This document shows, piece by piece, positions 1 to 9,754 of a stretch of DNA of 64,000 nt. Below the pieces are notes generated by a model, which did no database searches, was not told the DNA's origin, and worked only from the letters and a program-made list of their open reading frames with translations. Positions within the stretch are counted from its first letter, which is position 1, and every line of letters starts with the position of its first letter. This stretch comes from DASQZK01 sp963732905. Lineage in GTDB: Bacteria > Bacteroidota > Bacteroidia > Bacteroidales > GCA-2748055. The stretch is taken from NCBI GenBank assembly GCA_963732905.1, contig CAVTBM010000005.1:99470-163469 (forward strand). Reading direction: 5' to 3'. Position numbers and translations under genes: made by a program.

Positions 1-990
1 GGCAACGATAGCCCGTTGCATCATCATACCTTCAAGAATTTTGATCCGGATACCGCTGCCGGTGAACAACGGGCTCACGAAGATAGCGTAGCGGTTCATG
101 AACTGATAGGCATTTTCCACCTCCCCGTGAAAGACGACACCTTCTTTCATGCGGTCGAATTTGTTTACCAGCCATGCCGGGGCATTCCGTCCGGCAATAT
201 GGAGAACGATGGAAGGGACCTGTTTTCTGATGACAGGAAACACTTCGTCGACAAACCAGGATATGCCTTCCTGGTTTGGCATCCAGTCGAGGGCGCCGAT
301 ATAAAAAAGGGTGGGGAATTCCGGTTCTTTCGGAGTAGGATACCTGTGAGAGTTCAGTCCTGTAGGGATCGTAATATTCCTGATTTCCTTCATCATCAGA
401 AGTTGTTTGCGGTCACGGTCGGAGATAGCCACAAGGCAGTCGCACTTCCGGAGCACATCTGCTTCGAATTTTCGTATTCGTTCCGACAACAGGACAAAGT
501 AAAAGCGGAGGAACGGATTACGTGTCCTCATCACTTTTCGTTGCCAGATCTCATGTTCCACGTTATGTGCCCGGAGCGTGAGAATGGCTCCGCCGGCATT
601 ATTCCGGATAGCCGGAATATAATATCCCATGTAAGGACCCTCAAGCTGAACCACATCGAAGAGTTCGTTTTTTAGAAGGCTGATAAGGTAACGGTTAAAG
701 GCTGTCGAGTAAAAACGCCTGGCATTATAAGGCTGGCGGGAAAACAGGATGTTGAGGATCAGCTTCAGCGGGTTGATTCCTGTATCATGGTCGACCGAGA
801 GGAAGCGTATTTTCTTTTTAAGCACCCCGGGAATATGCCCGACGTCAAACGCGTGTTTGGACGTGTTCATGCAGAGCATGACTACCTCGTTTCCTACATC
901 GCAAAGCCCCTCAGCCAGGCTGAGTGTTGCAATGCTCCCCCCGTCTTTGGGAGGAAAGGGAACTTTGGATGACAGGATCAGTATCTTCAT
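1..990 (-). CDS. Glycosyltransferase family 4 protein (3' end outside window)
   Basis: An open frame starts with ATG at 990 and runs without a stop to the left edge (330 codons visible). It begins MKILILSSKVPFPPKDGG, the usual N-terminal Rossmann start of GT-B transferases. It carries the RAHNVEHEIW motif near residue 135, common in Bacteroidota GT4 enzymes, and a second-domain stretch with IPTGLN, FYIGALDW and FVSPLFTGSGIRIKILEG; the last is the nucleotide-sugar-binding region with the ExxE-like glutamates. It probably transfers a sugar to a cell-surface polysaccharide or glycan in the cytoplasm. It begins 10 bp after the stop of the LptF/LptG-like gene on the same strand, so co-transcription is likely. 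Donor and acceptor cannot be told from sequence. Confidence 0.9.
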   Translation of the reverse strand, partial: MKILILSSKVPFPPKDGGSIATLSLAEGLCDVGNEVVMLCMNTSKHAFDVGHIPGVLKKKIRFLSVDHDTGINPLKLILNILFSRQPYNARRFYSTAFNRYLISLLKNELFDVVQLEGPYMGYYIPAIRNNAGGAILTLRAHNVEHEIWQRKVMRTRNPFLRFYFVLLSERIRKFEADVLRKCDCLVAISDRDRKQLLMMKEIRNITIPTGLNSHRYPTPKEPEFPTLFYIGALDWMPNQEGISWFVDEVFPVIRKQVPSIVLHIAGRNAPAWLVNKFDRMKEGVVFHGEVENAYQFMNRYAIFVSPLFTGSGIRIKILEGMMMQRAIVA

Positions 991-1000
991 TGAGCGAAGC

Positions 1001-2491
1001 TTAGAATTTCCTTTTTTTGAAAATACGTTTAAAGAAGTTGAAGTACGTGTCGATGTTCATGATCACCGAGTCAGTAGATGCTTTGTAGGTCAGGAAAGCA
1101 CTAAGAGGAATCAGGATGAAGGTTGACAGCCACATGCCTGAAAAAGCACTGATAACGCTTTCGCGTACAAATTTCTCGCCCGTAATAGAAATGATATAAT
1201 ACACCAGGAAGAACAGCACAGAGATGACCACCGGCATACCAAGTCCGCCTTTGCGGATGATGGCTCCAAGGGGAGCCCCGATGAAGAAAAAGATCAGACA
1301 GGCAAAAGAAAGAGTGAATTTTCGCTGTGTCTCAATTTCATACTTGCGGAGTCTTTTGACCATATTGTCACTATTGACGTAATTGTTATTGATGAAATTC
1401 ATCGCGCCCCGTGCATACCCCAGCGCCTGTGCCACCACCCTTTGTTTCTCGTTGTTGTTCATGTGGTCATAAATGGAATCCATATTCATGTTGATGATCC
1501 GTTCCTTCTTTTCAGCTTTGAGGCTGTCGGCATTACCGGCAGTGTCGGAGACAACTGTTCTGAAACCGATCTTCCTGAGATAATTCTTGTTTTTGTAATA
1601 ACTTGACTTTTCCAGTGTCGTCTGCAGCGAATGCTCGGTGAGATGGATATCGCCCTTCAGAGAATCTTCAACATAAGCCAGCTGTTTAAGGTTCATCATC
1701 TGGTATGAACTTTTGAACAGGTTTTCATCGGTACGTTTCAGTCCGAAATCAACCATTTCGATGATCATTTCCTGCTTTTCGAATTTATCCCTCCTCGACG
1801 GGTATGACTTGTCCCTGATTCTTCTTCGCTGCTTCTGCATTTCGGTATACGTCTCACCGTTATACAGGGTTAGCAGCAGATAGCGTTTGTCCTCGGTCAT
1901 TTTCATATACCCTGAATCTGCAATGGTGACGATAATATTTCCTACATGATCGGTATGGTCATAGATCATGATATGTCTGAGAAGGCTTGTTTTCGGGTCC
2001 CGCTCCGCAATACGTATGCTGTATCCCTCAAGGGTATTGTCAAAAATGCCGGTTTTTATCTGCATTTCAGGGTTCTGTCGCTGGATGTCATACAGAAGGG
2101 ATCTGAATTTGAGATTCGTATAAGGCAGGACATAGTTATTGAACATTAAGGCCCCGATGGAGATGATGGTGATAAGCACAATCAGAGGGTTCATAATACG
2201 CTGAAGGGATATACCGGCAGACTTCAGAGCAAGCAACTCGTTATTTTCACCCAGGTTCCCGAATGCCATGAGGGAAGCCAGCAGGACAGCCAGGGGCAGG
2301 GCCATGGGCACCAGGCTGGCTGAGGTATACAATAACAATTCTGAGATAACGGGGAACTTGAGTCCTTTACCAACAAGATCGTCGATGTACTTCCATAAAA
2401 ATTGCATGAGAAGGACAAAAACGACTATGAAAAAGGTCAAAACAAAAGGTCCGAGAAAGGAGGATAATGTAAGTTTATAAAGCTTTTTCAC
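1001..2491 (-). CDS. LptF/LptG (YjgP/YjgQ) family LPS export permease
   Basis: A 496-residue inner-membrane protein starting with GTG at 2491 (MKKLYKLTLSSFLGPF). It has the family layout: an N-terminal hydrophobic hairpin and third helix (residues 10-115, including YKLTLSSFLGPFVLTF and PLAVLLASLMAFG), a large periplasmic beta-rich region (about 120-390), and C-terminal helices with the FIGAPLGAIIRKGGLGMP loop typical of LptF/LptG. These proteins form the transmembrane part of the LptB2FG ABC transporter, which extracts lipopolysaccharide from the inner membrane. The periplasmic part is longer than in E. coli LptG, as is usual in Bacteroidota. Whether it is LptF or LptG is not resolved. Confidence 0.9.
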   Translation of the reverse strand: MKKLYKLTLSSFLGPFVLTFFIVVFVLLMQFLWKYIDDLVGKGLKFPVISELLLYTSASLVPMALPLAVLLASLMAFGNLGENNELLALKSAGISLQRIMNPLIVLITIISIGALMFNNYVLPYTNLKFRSLLYDIQRQNPEMQIKTGIFDNTLEGYSIRIAERDPKTSLLRHIMIYDHTDHVGNIIVTIADSGYMKMTEDKRYLLLTLYNGETYTEMQKQRRRIRDKSYPSRRDKFEKQEMIIEMVDFGLKRTDENLFKSSYQMMNLKQLAYVEDSLKGDIHLTEHSLQTTLEKSSYYKNKNYLRKIGFRTVVSDTAGNADSLKAEKKERIINMNMDSIYDHMNNNEKQRVVAQALGYARGAMNFINNNYVNSDNMVKRLRKYEIETQRKFTLSFACLIFFFIGAPLGAIIRKGGLGMPVVISVLFFLVYYIISITGEKFVRESVISAFSGMWLSTFILIPLSAFLTYKASTDSVIMNIDTYFNFFKRIFKKRKF

Positions 2492-2559
2492 ATTTGCGCC
2501 TAAATATATTCACCACCTCAGTGTAACGCAAACAAAGGTAAGTTATTTTAATGACACCA

Positions 2560-2940
2560 CTATAAGCCGATGGCATGTTTGAGTTCCGAGATCTGGGAGT
2601 CCCAGAGATCTACCGCATCATCTTTCTCATCCTCTTCGGCAAAATCGGTGATTAGCAGAGCCAAATCACCGGTCAGGTCATCCTGTTTGATCCTGAATTC
2701 AAAAAACGAGCTTTCCTGATCCTCGTCAAGCCAATGAAAACGGATATACTTCAGGTCTTTGATCTGGACGATTTCAGCCTGTTGTTCCGAACCTTCCCAT
2801 ATGAAAGTATAAATTTTGTCTTCCATGTTTACATCATTGGCGAACCATTCAGCCAGGCCATCAGGCGTACTCAGACGATCAAAGAGAACTTTCGGAGATG
2901 TGTTCAGGGTATATTCAAGCTCAAATTTTTGTTTATCCAT
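2560..2940 (-). CDS. START-like (SRPBCC/AHSA1-type) domain protein
   Basis: A small soluble protein of about 126 residues. I take the start at the ATG at 2940 (MDKQKFELEYTLNTSPKVLF) rather than the ATG nine bases upstream, because the conserved part begins there. Features are the first strand plus helix (NTSPKVLFDRLSTPDGLAEWF), the tryptophan-containing strand FIWEG, IRFHWLDEDQESSFFEFRI, and an acidic C-terminal helix. This matches the one-domain START-like proteins found across Bacteroidota, which form a helix-grip hydrophobic cavity of unknown ligand. It is probably monocistronic. The function is unknown. Confidence 0.8.
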   Translation of the reverse strand: MDKQKFELEYTLNTSPKVLFDRLSTPDGLAEWFANDVNMEDKIYTFIWEGSEQQAEIVQIKDLKYIRFHWLDEDQESSFFEFRIKQDDLTGDLALLITDFAEEDEKDDAVDLWDSQISELKHAIGL

Positions 2941-3147
2941 TGTCAGCATATTATCACGGCTATTATCGCAAGATAAGAAAATTTGTCAAGAATAGAAAGA
3001 TACTGTACTCTAAACAATAGCTTTTACATCTGTTTACATTCAAACGGAAGAGCAGGTACGGCCTGATGTCATGTAAAATGTTTCGCAACTAAACAATATA
3101 TTCCTTCTTAATGTTATAAAATGGATTTCCACCATAATACCAAAGAC

Positions 3148-4728
3148 ATGAAAAACAGCCGCTTTCTTATCGTTCTACTCGTCCTCGTCATCGTATTTAT
3201 TACCGGAAATTGTAAGAAAGATAATTCAACTCAACCCAAAGTAAACATGATCGACACGATCAGTTCCGATCTGCAAACGGATTCAGGCAGTGTCGGTTTG
3301 ATCCTCAATACCCGTCCCATTGCAAAAAAAGGGTATCATCCCGACCATCTGCAGGTGAATATCCAGGGGGACTTATCGGGCTTCTCCCGTTCATTGGCCG
3401 TGGATCCGAAGACTTACGTCACAGTCCTGAAATATTATGTCGACAGCCTGACCGATACTGAAGTCAGTAGTTTTGAAAACGGCGTCGGACTGGATATCAA
3501 GGTGTATGATGCATCACAAAAACTCCTGGGAGAACTTTCGCTGGACAACCAGATTGTGGATGCGTCGGATTACAGCCTGGAGATTGACTCCGACCTGCCG
3601 GCGATCAATCCCCCGGCCAGGCTGAATGCTGATTTGCCTTTTATCGTTCAGTGTCAGAATGACGGGAAAGTGATCAGTATCCCACAGTATAATTCTGTAT
3701 CTCCCGGGCACGTGCCGGTGGGTACAAGCGATTATACCCTTCAGAATAACCAGAACGAGCTGTATTATTTCAGACATGTGCAGGGTGAAGCCGACTCGGT
3801 GTATTGTATGACTTCATACAGGGGTTACCTGATGGACTTTGATATGTTTGGCGATTTTTATGAAAGTGCGGCAACATATGATGCCGGGAATGTACCGGAT
3901 AAACTTAAAATGATAGTGTCTCCCGATTCGAGCGGCTGGGTAAGAATCAGGTTCAAAACAGGGGGTAACCTGTTATGGACGGAACCCGATTTCGGCCTGA
4001 TCAACCTGGTCAGATCGGAATCCTCTTCCTCTCTCTTCCGTTTACTTAACGGCGATATCGTGTGGAGCATCACCGACATGGGAACGGATTTCGAGCAACC
4101 GGTTCTCCCGGCTGCCAAACTTGAATTTGCCTATAAGGCCACACTGCGCAACTGTTCCCCGGCTACCTTGTCGGAAACTGTCGGGCGCAGTGAAAGCCGT
4201 ACACAGTCCTTCACCTCAGGAACCGAAGAAAGCCTGGAATTGTTTTCCAGCAGTGAGTATTCCGCGGAGGTGACCGCAGGTGTGGATGTAGATGCGACAT
4301 TTTTCGGAGCCGGAGCCACCTACAGCCTGGAAGCCACCGCCGGGTATACCTACACCACCTCCACTACACAAACCACTTCCAATTACTGGGAAGCTACCAA
4401 CAGCACTGAAGTTGTCATTTCAAGGGAAAGGACGATCGAGATCGGACCGGAAACAGCTATTGAAGTATATGATGCAGTTCAGACCCTGAACAATGTCAGG
4501 ATGCCCTTCACTAAGAGATTCAGGCTCAAAGGTACCTATGGCAACGGCAATCCGCTCAGCGGTGATGAAATCAACTTCCAGTTGTTTTCCAATAGGTTTG
4601 GAGGGGTAGTCTCACAGGTAGGTTCCGACTTCGTTGATTTCACGCTAAAAGGAGTCACAACCATCGACCAGATGCTGGATGTGGAAACAAGGACAACGGA
4701 AATCAAGGGGGGATGCAGCGGGGGATGA
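3148..4728 (+). CDS. Membrane-anchored protein with aerolysin/ETX-MTX2-like C-terminal domain
   Basis: The likely start is ATG 3148 (MKNSRFLIVLLVLVIVF), which opens a signal peptide ending in ITGNCKKD; the lipobox is weak because Asn precedes the Cys. An upstream in-frame ATG at 3121 adds nine non-conserved residues. Residues about 40-330 form a beta-rich N-terminal region of unknown type. From about residue 325 the protein changes to alternating Ser/Thr-rich strands (RSESRTQSFTSGTEE, AGYTYTTSTTQTTSNYWEAT), then RTIEIGPETAIEVYDAVQTL and VRMPFTKRFRLKGTYG. That order resembles the pore-forming module of aerolysin/epsilon-toxin proteins: amphipathic insertion loop flanked by Ser/Thr-rich strands, then a proline-led strand. 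Assignment is by pattern only. It could be a surface toxin or an adhesin using the same fold. Confidence 0.6.
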   Translation: MKNSRFLIVLLVLVIVFITGNCKKDNSTQPKVNMIDTISSDLQTDSGSVGLILNTRPIAKKGYHPDHLQVNIQGDLSGFSRSLAVDPKTYVTVLKYYVDSLTDTEVSSFENGVGLDIKVYDASQKLLGELSLDNQIVDASDYSLEIDSDLPAINPPARLNADLPFIVQCQNDGKVISIPQYNSVSPGHVPVGTSDYTLQNNQNELYYFRHVQGEADSVYCMTSYRGYLMDFDMFGDFYESAATYDAGNVPDKLKMIVSPDSSGWVRIRFKTGGNLLWTEPDFGLINLVRSESSSSLFRLLNGDIVWSITDMGTDFEQPVLPAAKLEFAYKATLRNCSPATLSETVGRSESRTQSFTSGTEESLELFSSSEYSAEVTAGVDVDATFFGAGATYSLEATAGYTYTTSTTQTTSNYWEATNSTEVVISRERTIEIGPETAIEVYDAVQTLNNVRMPFTKRFRLKGTYGNGNPLSGDEINFQLFSNRFGGVVSQVGSDFVDFTLKGVTTIDQMLDVETRTTEIKGGCSGG

Positions 4729-4973
4729 TCCTCTTTCGTAGAGAGATGCCATGAGGTATGTTTAAGGGAAAAAGGAAAGAAGGAATGATTGAATACTCTT
4801 TCGTGGAGACATGCCCTGGCATGTCTATGGGAATAATGTTAATGGAAATGATCAACCAATATATCCATTTTCCTTGCACTCCGAAGGTTCCCAACATTAA
4901 AAAAGGCATTCGGAACGTCGGGGCAGCGAGCAGAACATTATAAATAATATCAATAAATATCGGGAAAAAAAGG

Positions 4974-7283
4974 ATGGCATACAGCCGGCTTCTCAGTCAA
5001 TGGTATAAAAAAACAGCACATGGCATCCGTTCCATTTTCAGGAAAGGCAAGATCCACGATGTTCCTGTTAAAAAAATACTGATCAGGAGCTTTCTTTACC
5101 TTGCTGTTTCTGGTATCTCGGCCGTGCTCCTCCTTATCCTTCTGGTTTATGCCGGGGCTTTCGGAAAACTACCGGCCATGGATGAGCTTCAGTCCATACG
5201 TCATCCCCTGGCTTCTGAAGTGTTTTCGTCCGACAGTGTGCTCATGGGGCGGTATTACATCCAGAACCGCGTCGATCTGAAAGACGGTGAACTGACCCCT
5301 GCCATACGGGAAGCCCTTTTATCCACCGAGGATGCCCGCTTTTACCAGCATGGTGGCATTGACGTCCGAAGTCTTTTCCGGGTATTTTTTAAGACCATCC
5401 TTCTGAATCACAGCAGCTCGGGAGGTGGAAGTACCATCACCCAGCAGCTGGCAAAGAACCTCTTCCCGCGAAAGGATTACGGCATCCTCTCCCTTCCGGT
5501 GAACAAGCTGCAGGAGATGTTTATTGCCCTCAGGATTGAAAGGATATACAGTAAGGATGATATCCTGGCGCTTTATCTGAATACCGTCCCTTTTGGTGAG
5601 GATACTTACGGTATAAGGACAGCCGCAAAACTATATTTCAACAAGAATCCGCTTGATCTCGACATGGAAGAAACTGCCTTGCTTGTCGGCATGCTTAAAG
5701 CCACTTCCTATTACAATCCAAGAAAATATCCCGTAAGATCTAAACTGCGGCGTAATGTTGTTCTGAGCCAGATGGAACATTACGGCTATCTTACGGAAGA
5801 GCAGACTGATTCGCTCCAGTCTCTTCCCCTTGAGCTGGATTATTCATCCTTTCCTTACTACGCCGGTATTGCGCCGTATTTCAGAGAATTCCTCCGCCAG
5901 GATATGGAGGAATGGTGTAGTCGTCATGTTAAGGATGATGGAGAATCCTATAATCTCTATATGGATGGTCTGAAGATCTATACCACGATCGATTCGAGAT
6001 TACAGCAGCATGCCGAAGATGCCGTGGCCGAACAGATGAAACGTCTGCAGTCTGTTTTTGATTCGGAATGGAAAAACCGCGATATATGGAGAGGTCTGCA
6101 GCAGGGCGGGGATCAGTACCTTAGGATAAAAGCAGGCGTGCAGGGCAAAGAAGATACGGTAAGGCAGGAAATGACAGTGTTCAGCTGGGAAGGGGATAAA
6201 GAAAAGCGATTTACCCGGATGGATTCTCTCCGGTATTTTATGCATTTTCTTCAGACCGGTTTCCTGGCCGAGGATGTCAAGACAGCTGCAATCAGGGCAT
6301 GGGTGGGAGGTGTCGACTTCAAATATTTCAAGTATGACCATGTCATGTCGAAGCGTCAGCCGGGTTCGGCTTTCAAGCCATTGGTGTACCTGGCGGCATT
6401 GCAGAATGGTGTTAAGCCATGTGATTTTTACAGTAACGACAGTGTTGTTTACGCTGAGTATGATGACTGGAGTCCACAGAACGCTGACAACAAATACGGC
6501 GGAAGCTATTCGGTCAAAGGCGCACTGACCCATTCGGTAAACACCATTACCGCAGCACTTATCATGGAAACCGGTACTGATAAGGTTGTGGATCTGGCCC
6601 ATGAATCTGGCATCAGATCAGACCTGCCTGATGTGCCTTCCATTGCCCTGGGTACCGCCAGCGTGTCGTTGTACGAGATGATCAACGTTTACCGTACGAT
6701 TGCAGACGGGGGTGTTGCCCGCGACCCTGTTTATCTCACTGGTATATCCGATAATGAAGGCAACATTTTGTTCAGGGACAGTACGGACGCAGGCACAACG
6801 AGAGCGTTCAGCCAGGAGGACGCGGAGATCATGACCGCCATGCTTCAGAACGTCGTTAACCAGGGTACGGCCACTGCCCTCCGTTCCCGTTACGGGCTGA
6901 CCATGGATATAGCCGGGAAAACCGGTACTTCACAGAACCATGCCGACGGCTGGTTCATCGGGTATACACCCGCACTGGTGGCCGGTGTCTGGGTAGGGGG
7001 CGAACTGCCTGACATCCGGTTCAGGAGCTTCAGAAACGGTCAGGGTGCTGCCACGGCACTTCCCATTTTTGCAACCTTCTTGAAAAATGTGTATGCCGAT
7101 CACAATTTTCAGGAGATGAAAAATGACACGTTCACGATCAGTGACCATGTAACAAGGATGCTTGACTGTGACGACTATAGAGAGCAGGAAGCATTCCGTG
7201 AAAGAGTAATTGAAACACTGCGCAAATTCCGGTTATTCAGAAGACGGGATAGACGGCACAGGGGGGATAGGAATAACCGGTGA
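4974..7283 (+). CDS. Class A penicillin-binding protein (PBP1A-type)
   Basis: A 769-residue bifunctional peptidoglycan synthase. A cytoplasmic basic N-terminus and one transmembrane helix (about residues 36-60) precede a GT51 glycosyltransferase domain with LLSTEDARFYQHGGID, GGGSTITQQLAKNLFPR and the IERIYSKDDILALYLNTV motif. The transpeptidase domain has the active-site SAFK (Ser near residue 464, in RQPGSAFKPLVYL), an SVN triad near 520 and KTGTS near 649. All catalytic motifs are present, so it should polymerise and cross-link peptidoglycan in the periplasm. The stretch before SAFK that usually reads as a 'G.VLAMVGG' strand is shortened to RAWVGGVDF. ATG 4974 follows an AAAAAAAGG tract. 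It stands alone, with repeat-rich DNA downstream. Confidence 0.95.
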   Translation: MAYSRLLSQWYKKTAHGIRSIFRKGKIHDVPVKKILIRSFLYLAVSGISAVLLLILLVYAGAFGKLPAMDELQSIRHPLASEVFSSDSVLMGRYYIQNRVDLKDGELTPAIREALLSTEDARFYQHGGIDVRSLFRVFFKTILLNHSSSGGGSTITQQLAKNLFPRKDYGILSLPVNKLQEMFIALRIERIYSKDDILALYLNTVPFGEDTYGIRTAAKLYFNKNPLDLDMEETALLVGMLKATSYYNPRKYPVRSKLRRNVVLSQMEHYGYLTEEQTDSLQSLPLELDYSSFPYYAGIAPYFREFLRQDMEEWCSRHVKDDGESYNLYMDGLKIYTTIDSRLQQHAEDAVAEQMKRLQSVFDSEWKNRDIWRGLQQGGDQYLRIKAGVQGKEDTVRQEMTVFSWEGDKEKRFTRMDSLRYFMHFLQTGFLAEDVKTAAIRAWVGGVDFKYFKYDHVMSKRQPGSAFKPLVYLAALQNGVKPCDFYSNDSVVYAEYDDWSPQNADNKYGGSYSVKGALTHSVNTITAALIMETGTDKVVDLAHESGIRSDLPDVPSIALGTASVSLYEMINVYRTIADGGVARDPVYLTGISDNEGNILFRDSTDAGTTRAFSQEDAEIMTAMLQNVVNQGTATALRSRYGLTMDIAGKTGTSQNHADGWFIGYTPALVAGVWVGGELPDIRFRSFRNGQGAATALPIFATFLKNVYADHNFQEMKNDTFTISDHVTRMLDCDDYREQEAFRERVIETLRKFRLFRRRDRRHRGDRNNR

Positions 7284-7348
7284 TAGTATTCGGAGTAGGG
7301 GAGAACTGCAGGGAAGTGTATGTGAGTTATTTGGGGGTAATCGGTGTG

Positions 7349-7680
7349 ACATCATTCCTACCTTCCACCTCACCCCCCCCCGGCCCCCTCTCCTGGAAGG
7401 CGAGGGGGTGTTCACTTCGATTAACTTTGTTGTAGAACGAGAAGTTTTTTAGTAATGCACTACCGAAAGTTCGAATGAAAGAAATGGTCATCACAACGAC
7501 TTAGGTCATTAGAAGAGAAGCCCCTCTCCCTCAGGGGAGGGGTTGGGGAGGGGTGGACAAGGGGAAGATTGAGGTTATAAGGTTACGGATCCTCGGGACA
7601 TCATTCCTACTTTCCACCTCACCCCCCCCGGCCCCCTCTCCTGAAAGGCGAGGGGGTGTTCACTTCGATTAACTTTGTTG
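7349..7680. repeat. Two copies of a C-rich intergenic repeat
   Basis: Two copies of a dispersed repeat start at about 7349 and 7598. Each reads acatcattcct, then a run of C, then ggccccctctcctg, then gagggggtgttcacttcg and attaactttgttg. The first copy continues with ttttttagtaatgcac, aaagttcgaatgaaag and catcacaacgacttag to about 7517. The CCCCTCTCCT and AGGGGG parts can pair, so each forms a GC-rich hairpin. A related palindrome (cccctctccctcaggggagggg) lies at about 7520-7545. The same family recurs at 11695-12000. Confidence 0.75.
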
Positions 7681-7720
7681 CAAAACCCACGGTTTTCAGG
7701 TAACGAGGCACCTGCAATTT

Positions 7721-9385
7721 TCATTTAAAAACCACCGATACCTCGTGCTCGCTTCCGTCACTCCTGATGACGGCATACTGTGAACCATTGACATCGTCGA
7801 CCGTAACGGGCAGGGGTTTCTTATCGACCATGGCAACCGCTTTTGAGGTGCCTTCGGGGAAGGGCAGGCGCAGGGTCATCTGATTGAAAGATCCGGAGGT
7901 TGTGACGGTCATTTTTTTGCTTCCGGCCTTATAGGCATAGGTATAGCTGACCTGGTTACCGTCACCTCCGTAACCTACTTTCACCGACATTTTATCTACA
8001 CCGGCAAAGATCCAGCGGGGTGATATCTCAACCTGATGGAAGAGTACCGATTTATCAACCACGCCGGCAAGTCCTTCCACCAGGGCGCTGACAAAGGCAG
8101 CCTGTCCCCATACGTCGGGAATATCTTCCGATTGGGAGGTGCCGTCGGCGTTCACACATCCCGGCAATTGACGTTTGTTTTTATCCATGATCTCGTTGAG
8201 CAGGTTCAGCTGTTCCACGGCGAATTTCTCATAGCCGTTTTCAAAGGCGGCTTTGGTGAGCTCTCCGCCTACGAGGGGCAGCACGGCGCCATCCATATAT
8301 TCACCCGCCTTATATTTGCCGAACTGGGGTTGGATGAACGGGTAGATACCGAACCACCCGGCAATGATAGAGTCGCGGGTTTCCTGCCTCACCTTCTGAT
8401 AGGCCCGGATGATGGAACCGGCCATTTCCGTGGTTGGAGCACCGCGGTTAATATCGTAGGTGTTGGAGAGACTGAGGGCGGTATACGGATTGGATTTTAT
8501 CTGCGGCGGCACCGGCTCTTCCGGTATGAAATGGGCATAGTACTTCCCGTTCCAGCAGGTCTTGTTCAGCCTGGTCCGGAACAGGTCACCCTGAAGTTTC
8601 CATTCTTTTGCGTCGACGGGATTGTCAAGGGCGCTATACATGGCTGAAAGTTGCTCACAGGCCTGGTACATCCCGCTGTTGTCGCCGTGCATGATCCCTT
8701 TGGGGGTATTTAAATCATTACCGATATGATAAATGAGCCTGGCGTTGTCCTTAAGGCTGTCGGGTTCTGAGGTATAATCCCAGGTGTCGATCGAATATGG
8801 TCGTTTGACCAGCTGATACTTTTGCGACCAGCGCAGGGGATCCGACATCTCATACTTCAGCCCCTTCACCAGGGTGGGGATCCATTTTGAAATGAAGGCC
8901 TTGTCTCCCGAGGTCTGCCAGTTGGTGTAAACGCCTTCGACAGCCAGGTACTCATTGTCGGCCTCGATAGGCATTCTGAAAAAGAAGAGCTGACCTTTGA
9001 CATCGACGAAATAAAACTGGTTGTCAAAAACATTGGTAAAATAGAGCTGACCAACATTGTGATTCTTGTATGAATCCCAGTAGTCATAATACATTCCTTT
9101 AGGTGTCTGATGGTTCAGGAAGAACTCAAGATAGCTGGAGAGATCTGTTTCCCAATACTTGTAGGCCTTCATGGTATGAACATGATCACGCATCCAAGAT
9201 ACGAACATCAGGCGTTCCTTTCCATCAAGATTGACTGTCCGGAGCATGCGGCTGTTCATAAGGTCGTTGTGCAGGTCATCGAGGAGAGCGGTGTACATTC
9301 CGCCATCCTTGCTGAAGACAGTTTGTGACCGGGCAGTCCCTGCTAAAAAAGGGACAAACAGCAGTACAAGTAAAAATCGTTTCAT
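7721..9385 (-). CDS. Secreted (alpha/alpha)6-barrel glycosidase-like protein
   Basis: A 554-residue protein with a clear Sec signal peptide (MKRFLLVLLFVPFLAGTARSQ), so probably periplasmic or surface-exposed. The body is rich in helices with aromatic and acidic residues: FVSWMRDHVHTMKAYKYWE, YDYWDSYKNHNVGQ, EADNEYLAVEGVYTNW, RPYSIDTWDYTSEP and LPLVGGELTKAAFENGY. This pattern is typical of six-hairpin glycoside hydrolases (amylo-glucosidase, trehalase or GH63-like). The last 90 residues look like a beta-sandwich domain. I cannot assign a GH family or substrate, or point to the catalytic pair with confidence. It stands alone between repeat-rich spacers. Confidence 0.65.
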   Translation of the reverse strand: MKRFLLVLLFVPFLAGTARSQTVFSKDGGMYTALLDDLHNDLMNSRMLRTVNLDGKERLMFVSWMRDHVHTMKAYKYWETDLSSYLEFFLNHQTPKGMYYDYWDSYKNHNVGQLYFTNVFDNQFYFVDVKGQLFFFRMPIEADNEYLAVEGVYTNWQTSGDKAFISKWIPTLVKGLKYEMSDPLRWSQKYQLVKRPYSIDTWDYTSEPDSLKDNARLIYHIGNDLNTPKGIMHGDNSGMYQACEQLSAMYSALDNPVDAKEWKLQGDLFRTRLNKTCWNGKYYAHFIPEEPVPPQIKSNPYTALSLSNTYDINRGAPTTEMAGSIIRAYQKVRQETRDSIIAGWFGIYPFIQPQFGKYKAGEYMDGAVLPLVGGELTKAAFENGYEKFAVEQLNLLNEIMDKNKRQLPGCVNADGTSQSEDIPDVWGQAAFVSALVEGLAGVVDKSVLFHQVEISPRWIFAGVDKMSVKVGYGGDGNQVSYTYAYKAGSKKMTVTTSGSFNQMTLRLPFPEGTSKAVAMVDKKPLPVTVDDVNGSQYAVIRSDGSEHEVSVVFK

Positions 9386-9754
9386 GATAAATTTGTGTTA
9401 ATTATTGCAAGAGCTGGTAATTATCGAAGGCTAAGGTAAGGATGTTTTTGCGAAAATTCCAGTTTTGGGAGGGGGGAGAGAAGTTATGAAGTGATGGAGT
9501 TATAGAGTTATGAAGTTGGGAGTCTGGGTGGAGACGCGGAAAGAAGCGAGAAAGTGAGAAAGTGAGTAAGTAAGAGCCGGTAGCTGACAGCCCGAAAAAG
9601 AAGTGATATGTATTTCCGACCTTTAACCTTAGTTGTGCAGTTGGGGATTCCTTATCGGGTTATTTATTACTCTATTTTTCCCGGAAATCACTGTTTATTC
9701 CATCCTCTTTTTTTACTTTTTACTTTTTAATTATAATCTCTAATCTCCAAACAC
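9386..9754. other. Intergenic spacer, low complexity, no gene seen
   Basis: About 370 bp without a credible gene. It holds low-complexity runs (repeated gttatgaag/gttatag at about 9483-9515 and gagaaagtgag at 9548-9567) and a T-rich tract before the composite repeat that starts at 9755. Confidence 0.6.
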
